Below, piece after piece: positions 43,376 through 55,640 of a stretch of 64,000 nt of DNA. Position 1 is the stretch's first letter; every line of letters begins with the position of its first letter. The notes beneath the pieces are model-generated. The model made no database searches, was not told the DNA's origin, and saw nothing but the letters and a program-made list of their open reading frames with translations. The position numbers were made by a program, and so were the translations under genes. Source of the DNA: Dastarcus helophoroides (lineage: Eukaryota > Arthropoda > Insecta > Coleoptera > Bothrideridae); NCBI GenBank assembly GCA_028583605.1, contig CM053327.1:25593629-25657628 (forward strand), given 5' to 3'.

Positions 43376-44970
43376 TGGGCATAATCAGCGAACCGCATTT
43401 CTCTCGGAATTTGAATTTTAAATTCGAAATTTCGACTTTTTTCTCTAAATGTTGACGTTACCTTGACCATTTTTTTGTAAGACGTTCAGTGCTGATGACG
43501 CCCCAGTACGTCATGTGTCTTTTTTCTAGATTGGCTTGTTACTTCAGCACTTTAGTTAGCGTTATGCTGATGAGGTAAGCATATCAGGAGATAGATGTTT
43601 AGAACATTCACAGTCGGTGACGTTCTGTCCAAATTCTGACTTCAGCAAATACGTCCATGATTAGGTTTTTCAGTCTATTAGAAATTCTCTCTTTATAACA
43701 TTAGTATAGATTTGATTGCCGCAGTAATTAAAGATCATTCGGTATTTCCAATCGAGGCATGGCAAATTCATATCTTCGTTGCACTATTTATGCCATTAAA
43801 CGTTTGTTCCTCCGAGCAAAATAGAAATTGTTTACACCTGCGTTCCAGTAACAGACGATTCATATCACATAATGGATCCGTCATAAACATTTTATGTTTA
43901 CTAACATTTAAAATTATTCGTGTTAACATTCTAATGCAGAACTGGTAATTACGCACAGGTTCGCTTCAGACAACTTCCAATAAAAGTACAATGTTCTTGT
44001 AAATATAGGTTAACGACTAGCTTGGCAACTTGTATCAGATTTGTTCGTCGTATAAAATAAAATCGAAATTACTCATGATTAAATTAAACAAGTAGCCGAC
44101 AGATTATAATGCCTTGCCAATGGGGCGTAATTGGATTCAATTTATCAGTCGAAGATATGCACACGTAGCTAAACTATGTCTCAAACCGAGTCGAGTAATT
44201 ACGACAGTACGATAAAAAAGCTCCCCATAATTTTTTTTCTCTAATTTTCGTACGTTTTTTAATCAGTGTTTTCTTTATGTCAGTCAACATGTTCAAACTG
44301 AATACGATCGCCTTAATAAATCCCATTACTTTTACCGACAGTGATCTAATTTAAACTTGGACAAATAAAACATTTATCGATGAATACAACTTAACGAACC
44401 TTGTAAATGCGTTCCCATCCATTTTCAAACAAAGAATAATTACCAGCTCATAGAATCTCAACATCGAAAATGTTTATGGAATGATTTTATGGCCGCCTCT
44501 ACACGCTCTTTCTGTTATCGTAAGTGCATAAAAAGATAAATGAAACGGATTTTATGAAGTGATTAAAAACGTACGTTTGTGCCGAGAAAACTGAAACATT
44601 TCCTGGAAATTTAGACATTTCTTATTTATAAATCTTACCAGATTTCGGGCACTAAGCCAAACCAACCTAACGCTCTCCTGCATTAATCAAATTTCCTAGG
44701 GAACGTCCTGAAAAACGCGGCATGTCGGGACAAGAGTTAATTGTGTTCGTAATCTTAACCTCTTCACCACAACATTAATTAAAATTAATTTGATACCGGG
44801 TCGTATTAAACTCGAAAGTTGACAGATGATGGCGACATTTGCCTTAATACGTTCTAATTTCGAATGATGTAAATAGCTTCAGAGTAGCTGCAGAGATGTT
44901 TCTAAATAGAACAAAAAAAGAAATTCCGGCGCGAGATTTTTATTTAATATACTAGCTCCTTCGTCTACAT
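43376..44970. other. Interval without a recognisable gene
   Basis: The first ~80 bases carry TTTCGAAAT-like words. Elsewhere I see no coding resemblance or RNA gene. Overlapping frames on both strands at 43712-43956 look like chance. Confidence 0.4.
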
Positions 44971-45302
44971 CAGTATTTCCCAAATTTTCGACATCTGTGT
45001 ACCCTTTCCATAATTTTTCATAACATTCAGTACCCCTTGTTAGTTGCATTCTAACTAATTTATAAATGAGGAAGTGCGTTTCTCTGCCTGTTAGTCTGCT
45101 GAACGAATTTGAACAAAACATCATTATGCAATCTGCACGCACTCTTTACAGCTATGCAAGCTGAATTAATGTTTTTACGTTTACTTAAAAAAAATTAATT
45201 TTAAATTTTTGAGTCATCTGAAGCCGCCCGGTGCAGCACGTACCCCCACCAAACTCTTTTCGTACCCCTGGGGATATGCGTAATACGCTCTGGCAAACAC
45301 TG
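44971..45302. mobile_element. hAT-like MITE
   Basis: The left end starts CAGTATTTCCCAAATTTTCG and the right end is the complement of CAGTGTTTGCCAGAGCG, so termini of CAGTRTTTNCCA type are inverted. Inside the right end, CGTACCCCTGGGGATATGCG matches the GTACCCC..GGGGTACGCG style common just inside hAT element ends. The length is 332 bases. The flanking octamers (GTCTACAT and ATCCATAT) agree at only five of eight positions, so the target duplication is doubtful. The open frame across 44879-45142 on minus is incidental. Confidence 0.5.
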
Positions 45303-45339
45303 ATCCATATGAAAGAAAAGAACGGCTTCTTGGGTCACC

Positions 45340-48300
45340 TTTTTGAAAATCCCGATTTTTTATTGAAGAATTTGATTTTTATTGAAGAATTCCATTTTTA
45401 TTGAAAATTTGGATTTCGAAAAAAATTTCGAATTATTTCGAAAATTTCGACATTTTAAAATATCCACTTTTTTCATAACATCGACCTTTTCTCGGTCAAT
45501 CCCCAATTTTCATCTTTTTTTTTTAGAAATTTTGGAAAATCACAACTTCTTTAAAATTCTGGCTTTATTGGATATATTCTGTTTTTTTTAACTTTTTACT
45601 CTTTTTTATAATTTGGTCTTTATTAAAAATCGTCGTTTTTAGGAAATTCCAACTTTTTTGAAAATTTCCCTTTCAATATTTCATTTTTGAATATTTTGAC
45701 TTATCTCAAAGTTTTGAAGTTTTTAGAAAATTTGACTTTTTTTAAATTTTTTATTTTAGTTCAATCGACTCGCAAAGGACAACCGCATTATGCCTTCAGA
45801 GCAGCGCGAGTAGGATGCAGAAACAAGAATAGATGGCCTTCTTAAACAAGGTTAGGTTTTAATTTTTAGGGAAAATTCTATTCCATTTGAACTTATTTTC
45901 GAAAATTTTGACCTTTTTTGATATTTTGGCTCAAAATTTCAACTTTTTTGCAAATATGTCTGTCTGTTTTTAAATTCGATTTTTTCAAAACATTTCAATT
46001 CTTTTTGAAAATTTAATTTTTTGAAAGTTTTGACTTTTGAAAACATTGCCTCTCTCTTGAAGTATTAATTTTTTTTATTTTGATTTTTTCAAAATTTTCG
46101 CTTTCTGAAAACGATAACTTTTTGAAAAGTCTGACCTCGATTTTTATTGAAAAATCTTGGCTTTATTGAACTTTCGGCTATTTTTAATATTATATTTTGA
46201 AAACTTCGAATTTCAGATTTTCCATTTTTTTATTTTTATTTCACTTTTTTCAAATGTTAACTTGTTTTATAAATTTCGACATTTTTGCAATTTCGCCTTT
46301 CTTTACGATTTCGATTTATTTTCAAATTTTTTGAAAATTGTGATCTTTTCTTAAAGGTGTGACTTGAAATTTTGATTTTTTTCTATAAATTTGATTATAT
46401 GTATAAAAATATATGATTTTTCTAAAGATATCCACCTTTGTTCAAGCTTTTGATAATTTCTTGAAGTTTTAAGCTTTTTTGAAAATTTCGCCTTTTTTAA
46501 ATTTTACTTTTTTGTAAAATTTAATTTTTCTCAAAATTTCGACATTTTTTAAATTTTCAAACATTTTTCAAAATTTTCCCGTTTTTTGAAAATTTCTACT
46601 TTTTATAATCAAAATGTTGACTTCTCGAAGTTATAATTTTTTCAGTTTTTTTTCAAATTTCAACCTTTTTCAAAATTTTGACTTTTTTGATATTTTGACT
46701 CAAAATTTCAACGTTTTTGCAAACAAATACGTCTGTTTTTAAATTCCATATTTTTAAAACATTTTGATTTCTTTTCTATAAATTTGATTATATTGAAATA
46801 TTAAGTTTTTTTTGAAAATATCCATCTTTGTTCAAACTGTTGACAAGTTTTGAGCTTTTTTTAAAAATTACGACTTATTTTTCAAAAATTTCGACGTTTG
46901 TTAAATTGTTCTTTTATTTCAAAAATGTGACTTTTTTTTAATTTTCACTTTTATGTAAAATTGGATATTTCTCCAAAATTTCCACATTTTTGAAATTTTT
47001 GAACATTTTTCAAAATTTTCCCATTTTTTGAAAATTTCTACTTTTTAGTAATCAAAATTTCGACTTCTCGAAGTTATAATTTTTTCAGAATTTATTTTTT
47101 AAATATCAATCTTTTTCAAAATTTCCACTTTTTGTGAAAATTTTGGCTTTTTTTTGAACATTTTTTTAAATGTCGACCTTTTTCGCGAAACTTCGAATTT
47201 TTGTGACTTCGACTTTTTGAAAAATTCGCCTGTTCTGAATTTTTTTTATTTTTTTAAAGAATCTGACTTTCTAAAATGCGAATTTTTAAACTTTTAACGA
47301 ATTGTTTAAAACGAATTCGAGACTTAATTAAATGTCAATTTTAAGGCTAACATTTTAAAAAGGTTTCAAATTAAACTGAAAAGTTTTTAAAAAAGTGAAA
47401 TGTAGAAAAATTTTTGAGGTTAAATTCTAAATAGGATTTTTGAAAAAAGAGCACAAAGCGAAATTTTAACTTCAATTTAGCAATTACGATGTTTAAGTCT
47501 CAAATTTTGAGAAATGTTTCATTTTGAAGTTACTTCTCAAAATTTTGAGAAACAGTTTTGTCGAAATACAAAAGATTTTTTGACCTTAATACCTGCATTT
47601 CGACTTTAGTCTTAAATTTAGATATAAAATTTAAATGTGTCTTTTTTTTTATTTTACAATTTTTCTTCGATATTTTATCCGACATTTTCACTTCATTCCA
47701 AATTTTTGATCATTAATACGTTACAAAATTAAAAATAGTTTAAAATTTAAGTTTGCGCTTGTTATTATAAGTAAGAGTTGATATTTGTAAAAATAAATTT
47801 TACAATTTTGCCATTATAACTTTTTTCAAAAAATTTCGATTCATAACAGAAATTCTTAGCTTCAGAAATCGAAATAAAAAATATAAAAATTCAAAGAAGG
47901 TCGAAATTTTGAACAAAAAAAATTTCAAAATTCGAAGAAATTTTCGTTCCCAAAGTTTAAAAAAAACTAGAAATTTGTTTGCATTTTTTCGTTTTCAGAA
48001 TTTTAAGAATTAAGAAATGAAAAAAATAAATTGTTTCGTAATATTTTATTTGTTGACTTTAAATGTGGACTTTATTCTCAACATTTCGAGTCGAAATTAA
48101 AAGAAAAAAATTAGAAATTTCAAACCGGCAAAACATCGAAATTTCTAAAAAAAAATTCAAAATATTTCATATCTCTTTTTTCTTTGTGCTTTCTTTTCCA
48201 TCTACTTCTTACAACTGCAGGTTAATATTTGGGATTTAGAAAAAATATTTAATTTCGGTAAAGTAAAAATTTCATATTTTAAGCGGAAATTTTTGAAAAA

Positions 48301-48480
48301 ACTTTGAAAAAAATCTACTCACTTTTCGAAGCAGAAATTGTTGAGTTTATACTAAAAATTTCGAGAAAAAATTTTTAAATGTCTAAAAAGAAAATGTTCA
48401 TTCACATTTCGTTTTAAACATCAGAAGTGGCCAATTAAAGCCAAAATTTCGAGTTTAAAACTTAGTCAAATGAAAAGAAT
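45340..48480. repeat. AT-rich array, T-rich then A-rich on plus
   Basis: From 45340 to about 47280 the plus strand is dominated by GAAAATTTCGACTTTTT-like words. From about 47330 A-rich words become common, with mixed strands to 48480. A diverged internal duplication is visible: TTTTTGAAAATTTCTACTTTTTA followed by CTTCTCGAAGTTATAATTTT near 46580-46640 recurs near 47020-47085. The array contains a LINE tail fragment at 45755-45880. No genes. Confidence 0.7.
45755..45880 (-). pseudogene. LINE 3' terminal fragment (family L1-window)
   Basis: AGTTCAATCGACTCGCAAAGG, TTCAGAGCAGCGCGAGTAGG and GATGCAGAAACAAGAATAG are the complement of the LINE 3' end, with about 15 per cent differences and a deletion of the CGATGAACCG word. 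It was inserted into, or trapped within, the AT-rich array. Confidence 0.75.
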
Positions 48481-50088
48481 TCGTAAAAGGGGCGAAATAT
48501 GCAGTGATCACCTGCAAACATTTGGATATAATTCTAAATTCGTTTGAAGACATGATCGATAATGATCATACGCTTATATGCAACTTTAAATGCAATCTTG
48601 TGTATTATTTACTACATAAAAATCCCCTATTCGATTATCCCATTTTTACTATCTCAGAAGGTGAATTTTGAAAAATCCACCCTTAGTGCTCACCTACTTA
48701 CTACGGGAAAAAACTGTATGAAATATCATGCTTCTAGACCCACCCATTTAGGGTGTGCGTTGTCTGTTAGTGCTTACAGATTAATTAAATAGATGATGAC
48801 TAAAAATTTTACGGGGCAAGAATTTTTTTGTCCATATTTTTGAGAATTAAATAAAAGTGTTTAAAGAAAAGTGCAAATTAAGAAGTCGAAATAGTAAGTT
48901 GAATCCACTCGCAAAAGTAAGGAGGTGGCAACTAGATGGACTGCAATTTTAAGTGCAATCCATTTTCAATTATCGGCGAAAGTTTTGCTCGATAAATATT
49001 TAAGATTACACATTCAGGAACAGTTTTGGGTAGCCTATTAACTTCTCCAGATTACGATGTCGCTGCCGATTTTCATCGAAATCGCTTCAGTGGTAAACCC
49101 ACGAAAAGATAACAAACAGGAAGACAGGCGCACTTTTGCATTTACAGTACTTATTACGTACGTATTAGTGCGATAACAAAAACTAAGAAGCTGTGATCTT
49201 GAGTATTGCCCCCAAAGTAAGACGACTTGCAAGTTTGTTGAAGACAAATGGAAGAGCTTTCAGTGTATCCTAGTGTTGGTCACATTTAATTAAATTGTAA
49301 AGAAAGTAAATTTTTGGATTAAATAGCAGGCGATGAATGTAATCTTTATTACATTGATCACTTAACAAAACATACAAATTGAAAATTAAATTGTTGAAAT
49401 GTAAATAATGACAGTAATTAATAACCTTTGTTATGCAAAAAAAAAGGATTTCCTAAGGACTAAAATTAAAAGCACATTACTTGGACATACAATAGCTTTT
49501 ATTCTTGCTGAGATGTATGTCTATTAAACTGACAAACGGCTCGTGATAAGTCATCTCGAATTATTACGTCATCTGCTATAACTGCATTAGTATCACATTA
49601 TTTCAACCTTTTTTTTTCTGTAATTTCCTACGAATATCACCCATTATCTCTACACTAAAATCCCATGACAGAGATTTACAATGCCATGTTAATATATTCA
49701 AACACTGGGTTGAAATTTTAAATGTTATGCATTATGCAAAATGATTAATTGCGAGTTATGCGATTATTTAATAATACTTACGAGTATGATTCAACGAACA
49801 GACGTCGGCATTTCAAAGAAAAACATAAAGCAGACCAACTCACCTGAAACAAGAAAAAAAGACACAGATTAAAATCTCATCAATTAAAGAAGTTATTATC
49901 TTTGAGCATTGGCAACAATTCAAACACAAAGTTGTCTAGACTCGATAATTTGTTCCCCTTAATGTGCATGCTCTATCCTCGATTGTTAAAAACATTTAAC
50001 GGTGGATTTAAAAATTGAAATGACTCTTAATATTCTGAAATGAATGTTTAATTTTTATGATAGGTATGCAAATAATAATTCGATTTAG
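48481..50088. other. Interval without a recognisable gene
   Basis: AT-rich sequence without supported coding or RNA features. A 17-base GAATCCACTCGCAAAAG at 48902 resembles the LINE 3' end but is too short to call. Confidence 0.4.
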
Positions 50089-50290
50089 ACTACAATGCTC
50101 TAAACGTGTATTACGGATCATGGGTAACCCAACTATCAACCGTTAACCCGCTGACGTTTAGCAGACACTGAAAAGTCGGAGAGTCTTATTATTCTTTTGT
50201 ATAACACTTTTTCAGTTATTCCACAGTTTTTGCCACATACCAGTAGATGACACTATAATTAGGAACCACATCAAGATCTAATAATATCTA
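50089..50290 (-). mobile_element. Dispersed element, family H, copy 3
   Basis: On plus: GCTCTAAACGTGTATTA, AACCCAACTATCAACCG, CGCTGACGTTTAGCAGACAC, GAAAAGTCGGAGAGTCTTA, and later CAGTAGATGACACTATAATT with AGGAACCACAT. This is the reverse of the order at 19540-19720. Compared with that copy there is an ~8-base deletion after the CTGACGTTTAG word. Only the junction and the final block are kept. Confidence 0.55.
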
Positions 50291-50769
50291 ATAATATTTG
50301 GCATTGTAACGAAAAACAAAAACGTAGAAGGAACATCGATTTGGGAAAACACTTTTATTCCAAATTTTTACAGAATTTAATAAAAGTTAAAATACTGACT
50401 GGTATTTATTTTTACAATGAAGATAAGTAAATGAAACTAGTATTTGCAGTTCCCGAGTGCATTGCAGGCGGAATACCAAAGTGATTTAAAATTAGTAGAC
50501 TAGTGAGTATATTTGCGATTTGTCTTCTCTAATAAAGATCTTCACTTTAACTTTCAACTATTCAATTCCGAATTTCACAGCTGTTTTGTGTTTACTAGTT
50601 GTCAGTGCTGCAAAAATAATGCAGGATTCCGAATAGCAGATCAGTAACGTTACAAGCAGTCACTGTTGCCAACTGTACAGTTTCAACTGTAGATTTACAG
50701 TTTTTTGTAAGTATTCCAATTTTTAATTTATTCCCAAAATCAACAATATTTGACATCTGTTGTGTCCCT
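50291..50769. other. Interval without a recognisable gene
   Basis: AT-rich; no supported feature. An ATCTAATAAT word is repeated near 50278-50297. Confidence 0.4.
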
Positions 50770-52519
50770 GAAATTTATTTCGCAACTAAAGATTTATGAT
50801 GAAAAACACCTTCGACTTTCTTCTCAAAATTTTCGACTATAACCTGAACATTTAAATTTTTTATAACTTTTAAGTTTAAACGCCCTAATTTCGTTTTTTT
50901 TTGAACTGTTTTATTTTTTTTCCTCAAAATTTCGACTTTTATTTCGAGGTTGAATTCCAAAGTTATTTCCTAACCTTTTGTCTTAATACTCCATAAGATG
51001 CTAGATTTGCTGTTGGAAATCTAGACTCTTTTTTCAAACTTCTCGCATACATTTAAAATATTTAGATTTCCTAAGGTCTTAAGTTACTAGGTGGCTGGCC
51101 CGCCAGCAAGGGGCAAATGTCCGGGCCCCGCCTTTCATGAGGGCCCGATGAGCTGCCATGTTAGTAATTGGTGAATTATTCGAAATGCCCAAATTTTAAA
51201 CTCGAAAAGTACTCCTTTTTAAAATGCCAGCTTCGACTTCGAAGTTTAAAGCATCAGATTCTTCAAAAAATCATTCAAGAAATGGCAAATTTTTTCAAAA
51301 AGTCGAATGTACAAAAAATCGAAAATTCGAGAAAGTTAAAATTTTAAAAGATCGCAAGTTTCGAAAAATCGAAATTTTGAATAAAGGTTGAAATTTTCGA
51401 AAAAAAAGTCTAAAGTTTTGAAAAAAGTGGGAATTTTGAAAAAAATCAAAACTTCTAATTGAAATTTTGATGAGAAACGGTCTAAATTTTCAAAAAAAAG
51501 TAGAATGGAAAAAAATCGAAAATTTCATAACAGTCGAAATTTTTTAAAAATCCAAATTTTCAAAAGGGTCGAAATTTTCAAAAAGGTGGAAAGTTAAAAA
51601 AAGGTCGAAGGTTTCAAAAAACTATATTTCAAGGTAATCGAATTTCCAAAAAAAATTAAACTTTGAAAGGAAGTCAAAGTTGTGTCAAAATAATTCAGAT
51701 TTTCACAAATTCAAAATTTTCAAAAACGCGAAAGTTTAAAAAAGAACTAGAATTTTTCAAAAAAGTACAAATTAAAAAAAGGGTCGGTTAATTTTGAAAA
51801 AATCGAAAATTTAAAATTTTTAAAAATCCAAATTTTCAAAAGGGTCAAAATTTTCAATAAAGTGAAAAATTAAAAAGGTCGAAGTTTTCAAAAAAAAATA
51901 TTTTAAGGTAAACGAATTTCCAAAAAGAATTTAATTTTGAAAGGGAGGCAATATTGTGTCAAAATATTCGAAATTTTTACAAAGTCGAAATTTTCAATAA
52001 CGCGAAAGTTTAAAAAAACTAGAATTTTTCAAAAAAGTACAAATTGAACCAAAGGTTAAAATTTCCAGAAAAAAATTCAAAATAGGTGAAATCGCGAAAA
52101 AAATGAAATTTTCAAAAGAAAGAAAGAAAGAAGAACTATTTGAAATGCCCAAATTTTAAACTCAAAAAGTACTCCTTTTAAAATGCCAGCTTTGATTTCG
52201 AAATTTCAAGCATCAGATTCTTCAAAAAATCATTCAAGAAATGGCGAATTTTTTCAAGAAGTCGAATGTACAAAAAATGGAAAATTCGAGAAAGTCAAAA
52301 TTTTAAAAGGTCGCAAGTTTCAAAAAATCGAAATTTTGAATAAAGGTTGAAATTTTCGAAAAAAAGTCTAAAAGTTTTAAAAAAAATAGGACTTTTGAAA
52401 AAAATCAAAACTTCTAATTGAAATTTCGATGAGAAAAGGTCTAAATTTTCAAAAAAGAAGTAGAAATCCGGAAAACATCGAAAATTTAAAATTTTTAAAA
52501 ATCCAAATTTTCAAAAGGG

Positions 52520-52690
52520 TCGAACTTCTCGCACACATTTAAAATATTTAGATTCCGCAAAATTCTAAATTACCAGGTGGCTGGCCCGCCTGAAGAGGGG
52601 GGCCTGAAAAGGGTCGAACTTCTCGCACACATTTAAAATATTTAGATTTCTCAAAATCCTAAATTACTAGGTGGCTGGCCCGCCTGAAGA
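52520..52690. repeat. Tandem duplication, ~95-bp unit, two copies
   Basis: GGGTCGAACTTCTCGCACAC, the ATTTAAAATATTTAGATT word and AGGTGGCTGGCCCGCCTGA recur about 95 bases apart, with a few differences. The unit spans the join between an AT-rich sub-unit and the GC-rich block, which shows how the block multiplies with its neighbour. Confidence 0.85.
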
Positions 52691-54034
52691 GGGAGGCAAA
52701 GGGGCAAATGTCCGAGGACCCGCGCTTTATGAGGGCCAGGTAAGCCACCATGTTAGTACTTAGTGAATTTCTCGAAATTCTAAATTTTAAGCATTCAAAA
52801 ATACTCCTTTTTAATATGTAAGCTTTAAATTCGAAATTTAGAGCATCAGATTCTTCAAAAAAAATTTCAAGTAATAGCGAATTTGTTGAAAAAGTCGAAT
52901 GTACAAAAAATCGAAAACTCGATAAAGTCGAAATTTTAAAAAAAGGACGTATGTTTCAAAGATCGAAGTTTTCGAAAAAGGTCAAAGTTTTGAAAAAAGA
53001 CAGAAATTTTGAAATAAGGTAGGAATTTTGAAAAAAAATCAAAGCTTCTGAAAGTTGAAATTTTTATGATAAAAAGCCCAAATTTTCAAAAAAAGTGGAA
53101 ATTCTTAAAAAATTCGAAAATTTTATAGTCGAATTTTTTTTAAAATCCAAATTTTCAAAAAGGTTGAAATTTTCAAAAAGGTGGAAAGTTGAAAAAAGAT
53201 CGAAGTTTTCAAAAAAAACTATATTCCAAAATAATCGAATTTCCAAAAAAAACTAAACTTTGAAGGGAATCAAAGTTGTCTCAAAATACTCCAGATTTTC
53301 ACAAATTCAAAATTTTCAATAACGCGAAAATTTAAAAAACTAGAATTTTTCAAAAAAGTACAAATTAAACCAAAGGTCAGATAATTCTGAAAAAAATCGA
53401 AAATTTCGTTGGTCAAAATTTTTTTAAAATCCAAATTTTTAAAAGGGTCCAAATTTTCAATAAGGTGGAAAATTTAGAAAAAGGTCGAAGTTTTCAAAAA
53501 AAATTAAATTTTGAAAGGGAATCAAAGTTGTGTCAAAATATTCCAGATTTTCACAAATTCAAAATTTTCAATAACGCGAAAGTTTAAAAAAAAACTATAA
53601 TTTTTCAAAAAGGTACAAATTAAACCAAAGATTAAATAATTCTGAAAAAATCGAAATCTTTTAAAAATCTAGAATTTCAAAAGGGTCGAAATTTTCATAT
53701 AAATTGAAAATTTGATAAAAGGTCAAAGTTCTCAAAAAAATATATTTCAAGGTAAACGAATTTCCAAAAGAAAATTAAATTTTGAAAGGGAGACAATATA
53801 GTGTCAAAATATTCGAAATTTTCACAAAGTCGAAATTTTCAATAACGCCTAAGTTAAAAAAAAAACTAGAATTTTACGAAAAAGCACAAATTAAACCAAA
53901 GGTAAAAATTTCCAGAAAAAAGTTGGAAACAAGGTGAAATCGCGAAAGAATTGAAATTTTCAAAAGAAGTCAAATTTTGTAGAATGTGGAAATTTTGAAA
54001 GAAATTGAAAAATTGGAACTTCGAAACTTTCAAA

Positions 54035-54120
54035 ATAATGTTTATTAATCTTATTGAACATTTCTATGACCCAGTTTGGAAATATTTCAATTTTTAATGT
54101 TTCCGACCAATAAGGTGTAA
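54035..54120. repeat. Diverged relative of the family B element
   Basis: CATTTCTATGACCCAGTTTGG, the AAATATTTCAATTTTTAATG word and TTTCCGACCAATAAGG follow the order seen at 23325-23500. The CGGCC core has become TGACC, and only one arm is visible. It lies in the A-rich array. Confidence 0.6.
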
Positions 54121-54610
54121 AATGAAGAAGTTCGAAATAAGTCGAAATATTCAAAAAGACTCGAAATTTTCATTAAAAATGGAAAAATCAGATTTTTCAA
54201 AAATGTCGTTATTTGCAGAACCAAGTCGAAATCTTGAAAAAGGTCGAAATCTTGAAAAAATCGAAATTTTGGAAAGTCAAAATTTAAAAGAAAAATTAAA
54301 AATTTCAATAAGTCACTGTTTCAGAAGTCGAAAATCTCAGAAGTTCCAATCTTTCCAAAATGTTTCAAGATTTACAAAATATGGTCGAACATTTGGATCT
54401 AAATTTTAAAAAAGGTATAAATTTTCAAAATGAAGAATTTCGAAAGAGGTCAACATTTTCACAAAAGTCAAAAATTAAAACAAAAATTTTAATTTTCCAG
54501 AAAATTCAAAACTTTGAGACAGAGACAAAATCTTTTTAAATAACTGAGATTTTTAAATGATGTACAAATTGTTACAAAAGTTGAAATTTTCAAAAAAATC
54601 AAATTTTATC

Positions 54611-55344
54611 GGCACAAAGATTCCAAGTTTAAAAATTTACATCTGGATTTCCGAGAGAAGTTCTTATGATCTTGTCAACCATTTCTAGTTTAACAATCAC
54701 ATTGTATACTGACAGTAAACAACAACCGAAGGAACTCGTCCGTTGTTATTCTGATTAATTCCATCATCTTTGGTTAAAGACTCCAAATACAAGTCAGTCA
54801 AGGTGTTAAGTTTGTCATTAAAATTTTATACTTGTTCGATGAATCATATAAACTCCTCAACAATACAAAAATTAGCTAAACACATACATAATGAAATTCG
54901 CAAAATCTGTGACCCCCATTCCGCCTCAGCTTCCCTATAGACTCGAAAAATGCGGTACGTCACGTAAGGTGATTCAAAGTTCGCCTTGAAAGTTCGTGAA
55001 TTATTTCCTTAGCGAGAGAATTATTTTAACCGATTTTAACAGAAAATGTTTACAAGTACCAGAGTTATTTTTATTTCCAAGTTTGTTGTATAAAAATAAC
55101 ATGAGGCTAAATGGGTTTTTATCTACCGTTTTCCATTAATTTAGACATTTATGAGTCCATGTAAATGTCAGTATTATTTAAATTTGACTGTATTTGTTTA
55201 TGGTAATCAATTACATCACGCATAGCGTTTCACCCATTTATTTGCTTCTCGCATCCGCGCCCCCCTGTAGCGTAATCGCGTCTGGATTTAATTTATATGG
55301 GTCAATTGCTGCCCCAAATAACAAACACCTCCACAGAATGGGAA
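54611..55344. other. Interval without a recognisable gene
   Basis: AT-rich with no supported feature up to about 55230. The stretch 55230-55344 is GC-richer and may already belong to the LINE fragment that follows, but no frame is recognisable. Confidence 0.4.
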
Positions 55345-55640
55345 TTATAAACGACCCAGAGTTGTGGGGGGTATTTAGAAGAAGACGAGTATCGAGCACG
55401 TGATGTGTCGTCACTTCCCAGCACTAGCATCAATCAGAGGATCCACGCTGGAGGACTTCTGGCCTAGTGTGGCCAATTTGGGAGAGGTGCATCCAAGGAA
55501 CGTTCTTCAGTTTCTCAACAAGGTTGGGTGACTGAATGAATGACCAAGGACACCACAATCACGGGGATAGCACAATGGGCTCGGAAAGGGTGGCCCAAGT
55601 GCTGGCTTAAACTCTAGGCAACCCACCTGGAATCCAGAAT
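55345..55640 (+). pseudogene. LINE 3' end with zinc-knuckle remnant (Jockey/R1-like)
   Basis: On plus LEEDE is followed, after a shift, by EHVMCRHFPALASIRGSTLE, DFWPSVANLGEVHPRNVLQF and LNKVG before TGA. It corresponds to the last ~45 residues of LINE proteins ending in a C..C...H....C knuckle, the usual form being ETAEHVLCECPAL; the second Cys of this pair is changed (CRHFPAL). The untranslated part has GGGATAGCACAATGGGCTCG, the GCACAATGGG word typical of such 3' ends. It is related to the fragment at 42985-43375 on minus. Confidence 0.72.

Larger units (their letters stand above)
50770..54610 (-). repeat. A-rich array with higher-order repeat structure
   Basis: The plus strand repeats AAATTTTCAAAAAGTCGAA-like words. 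Three long units begin alike, with CGAAATGCCCAAATTTTAAA at about 51179 and relatives at 52137 and 52770; each continues with CAGATTCTTCAAAAAA and GTCGAATGTACAAAAAA. Within units 1 and 3, sub-units of ~240-285 bases start with AATCCAAATTTTCAAAA (51549, 51826; 53145, 53428, about 53666). GC-rich blocks around GGTGGCTGGCCCGCC lie at 51089-51165, 52574-52612 and 52669-52757, between units. Confidence 0.75.

Noticed and set aside
44879..45142. 87-codon frame on minus
   Set aside because: It lies across a hAT-like MITE and includes its terminal sequence; no protein resemblance.
48902..48918. GAATCCACTCGCAAAAG, like the LINE 3' end
   Set aside because: Only 17 bases match and the neighbouring LINE words are absent.
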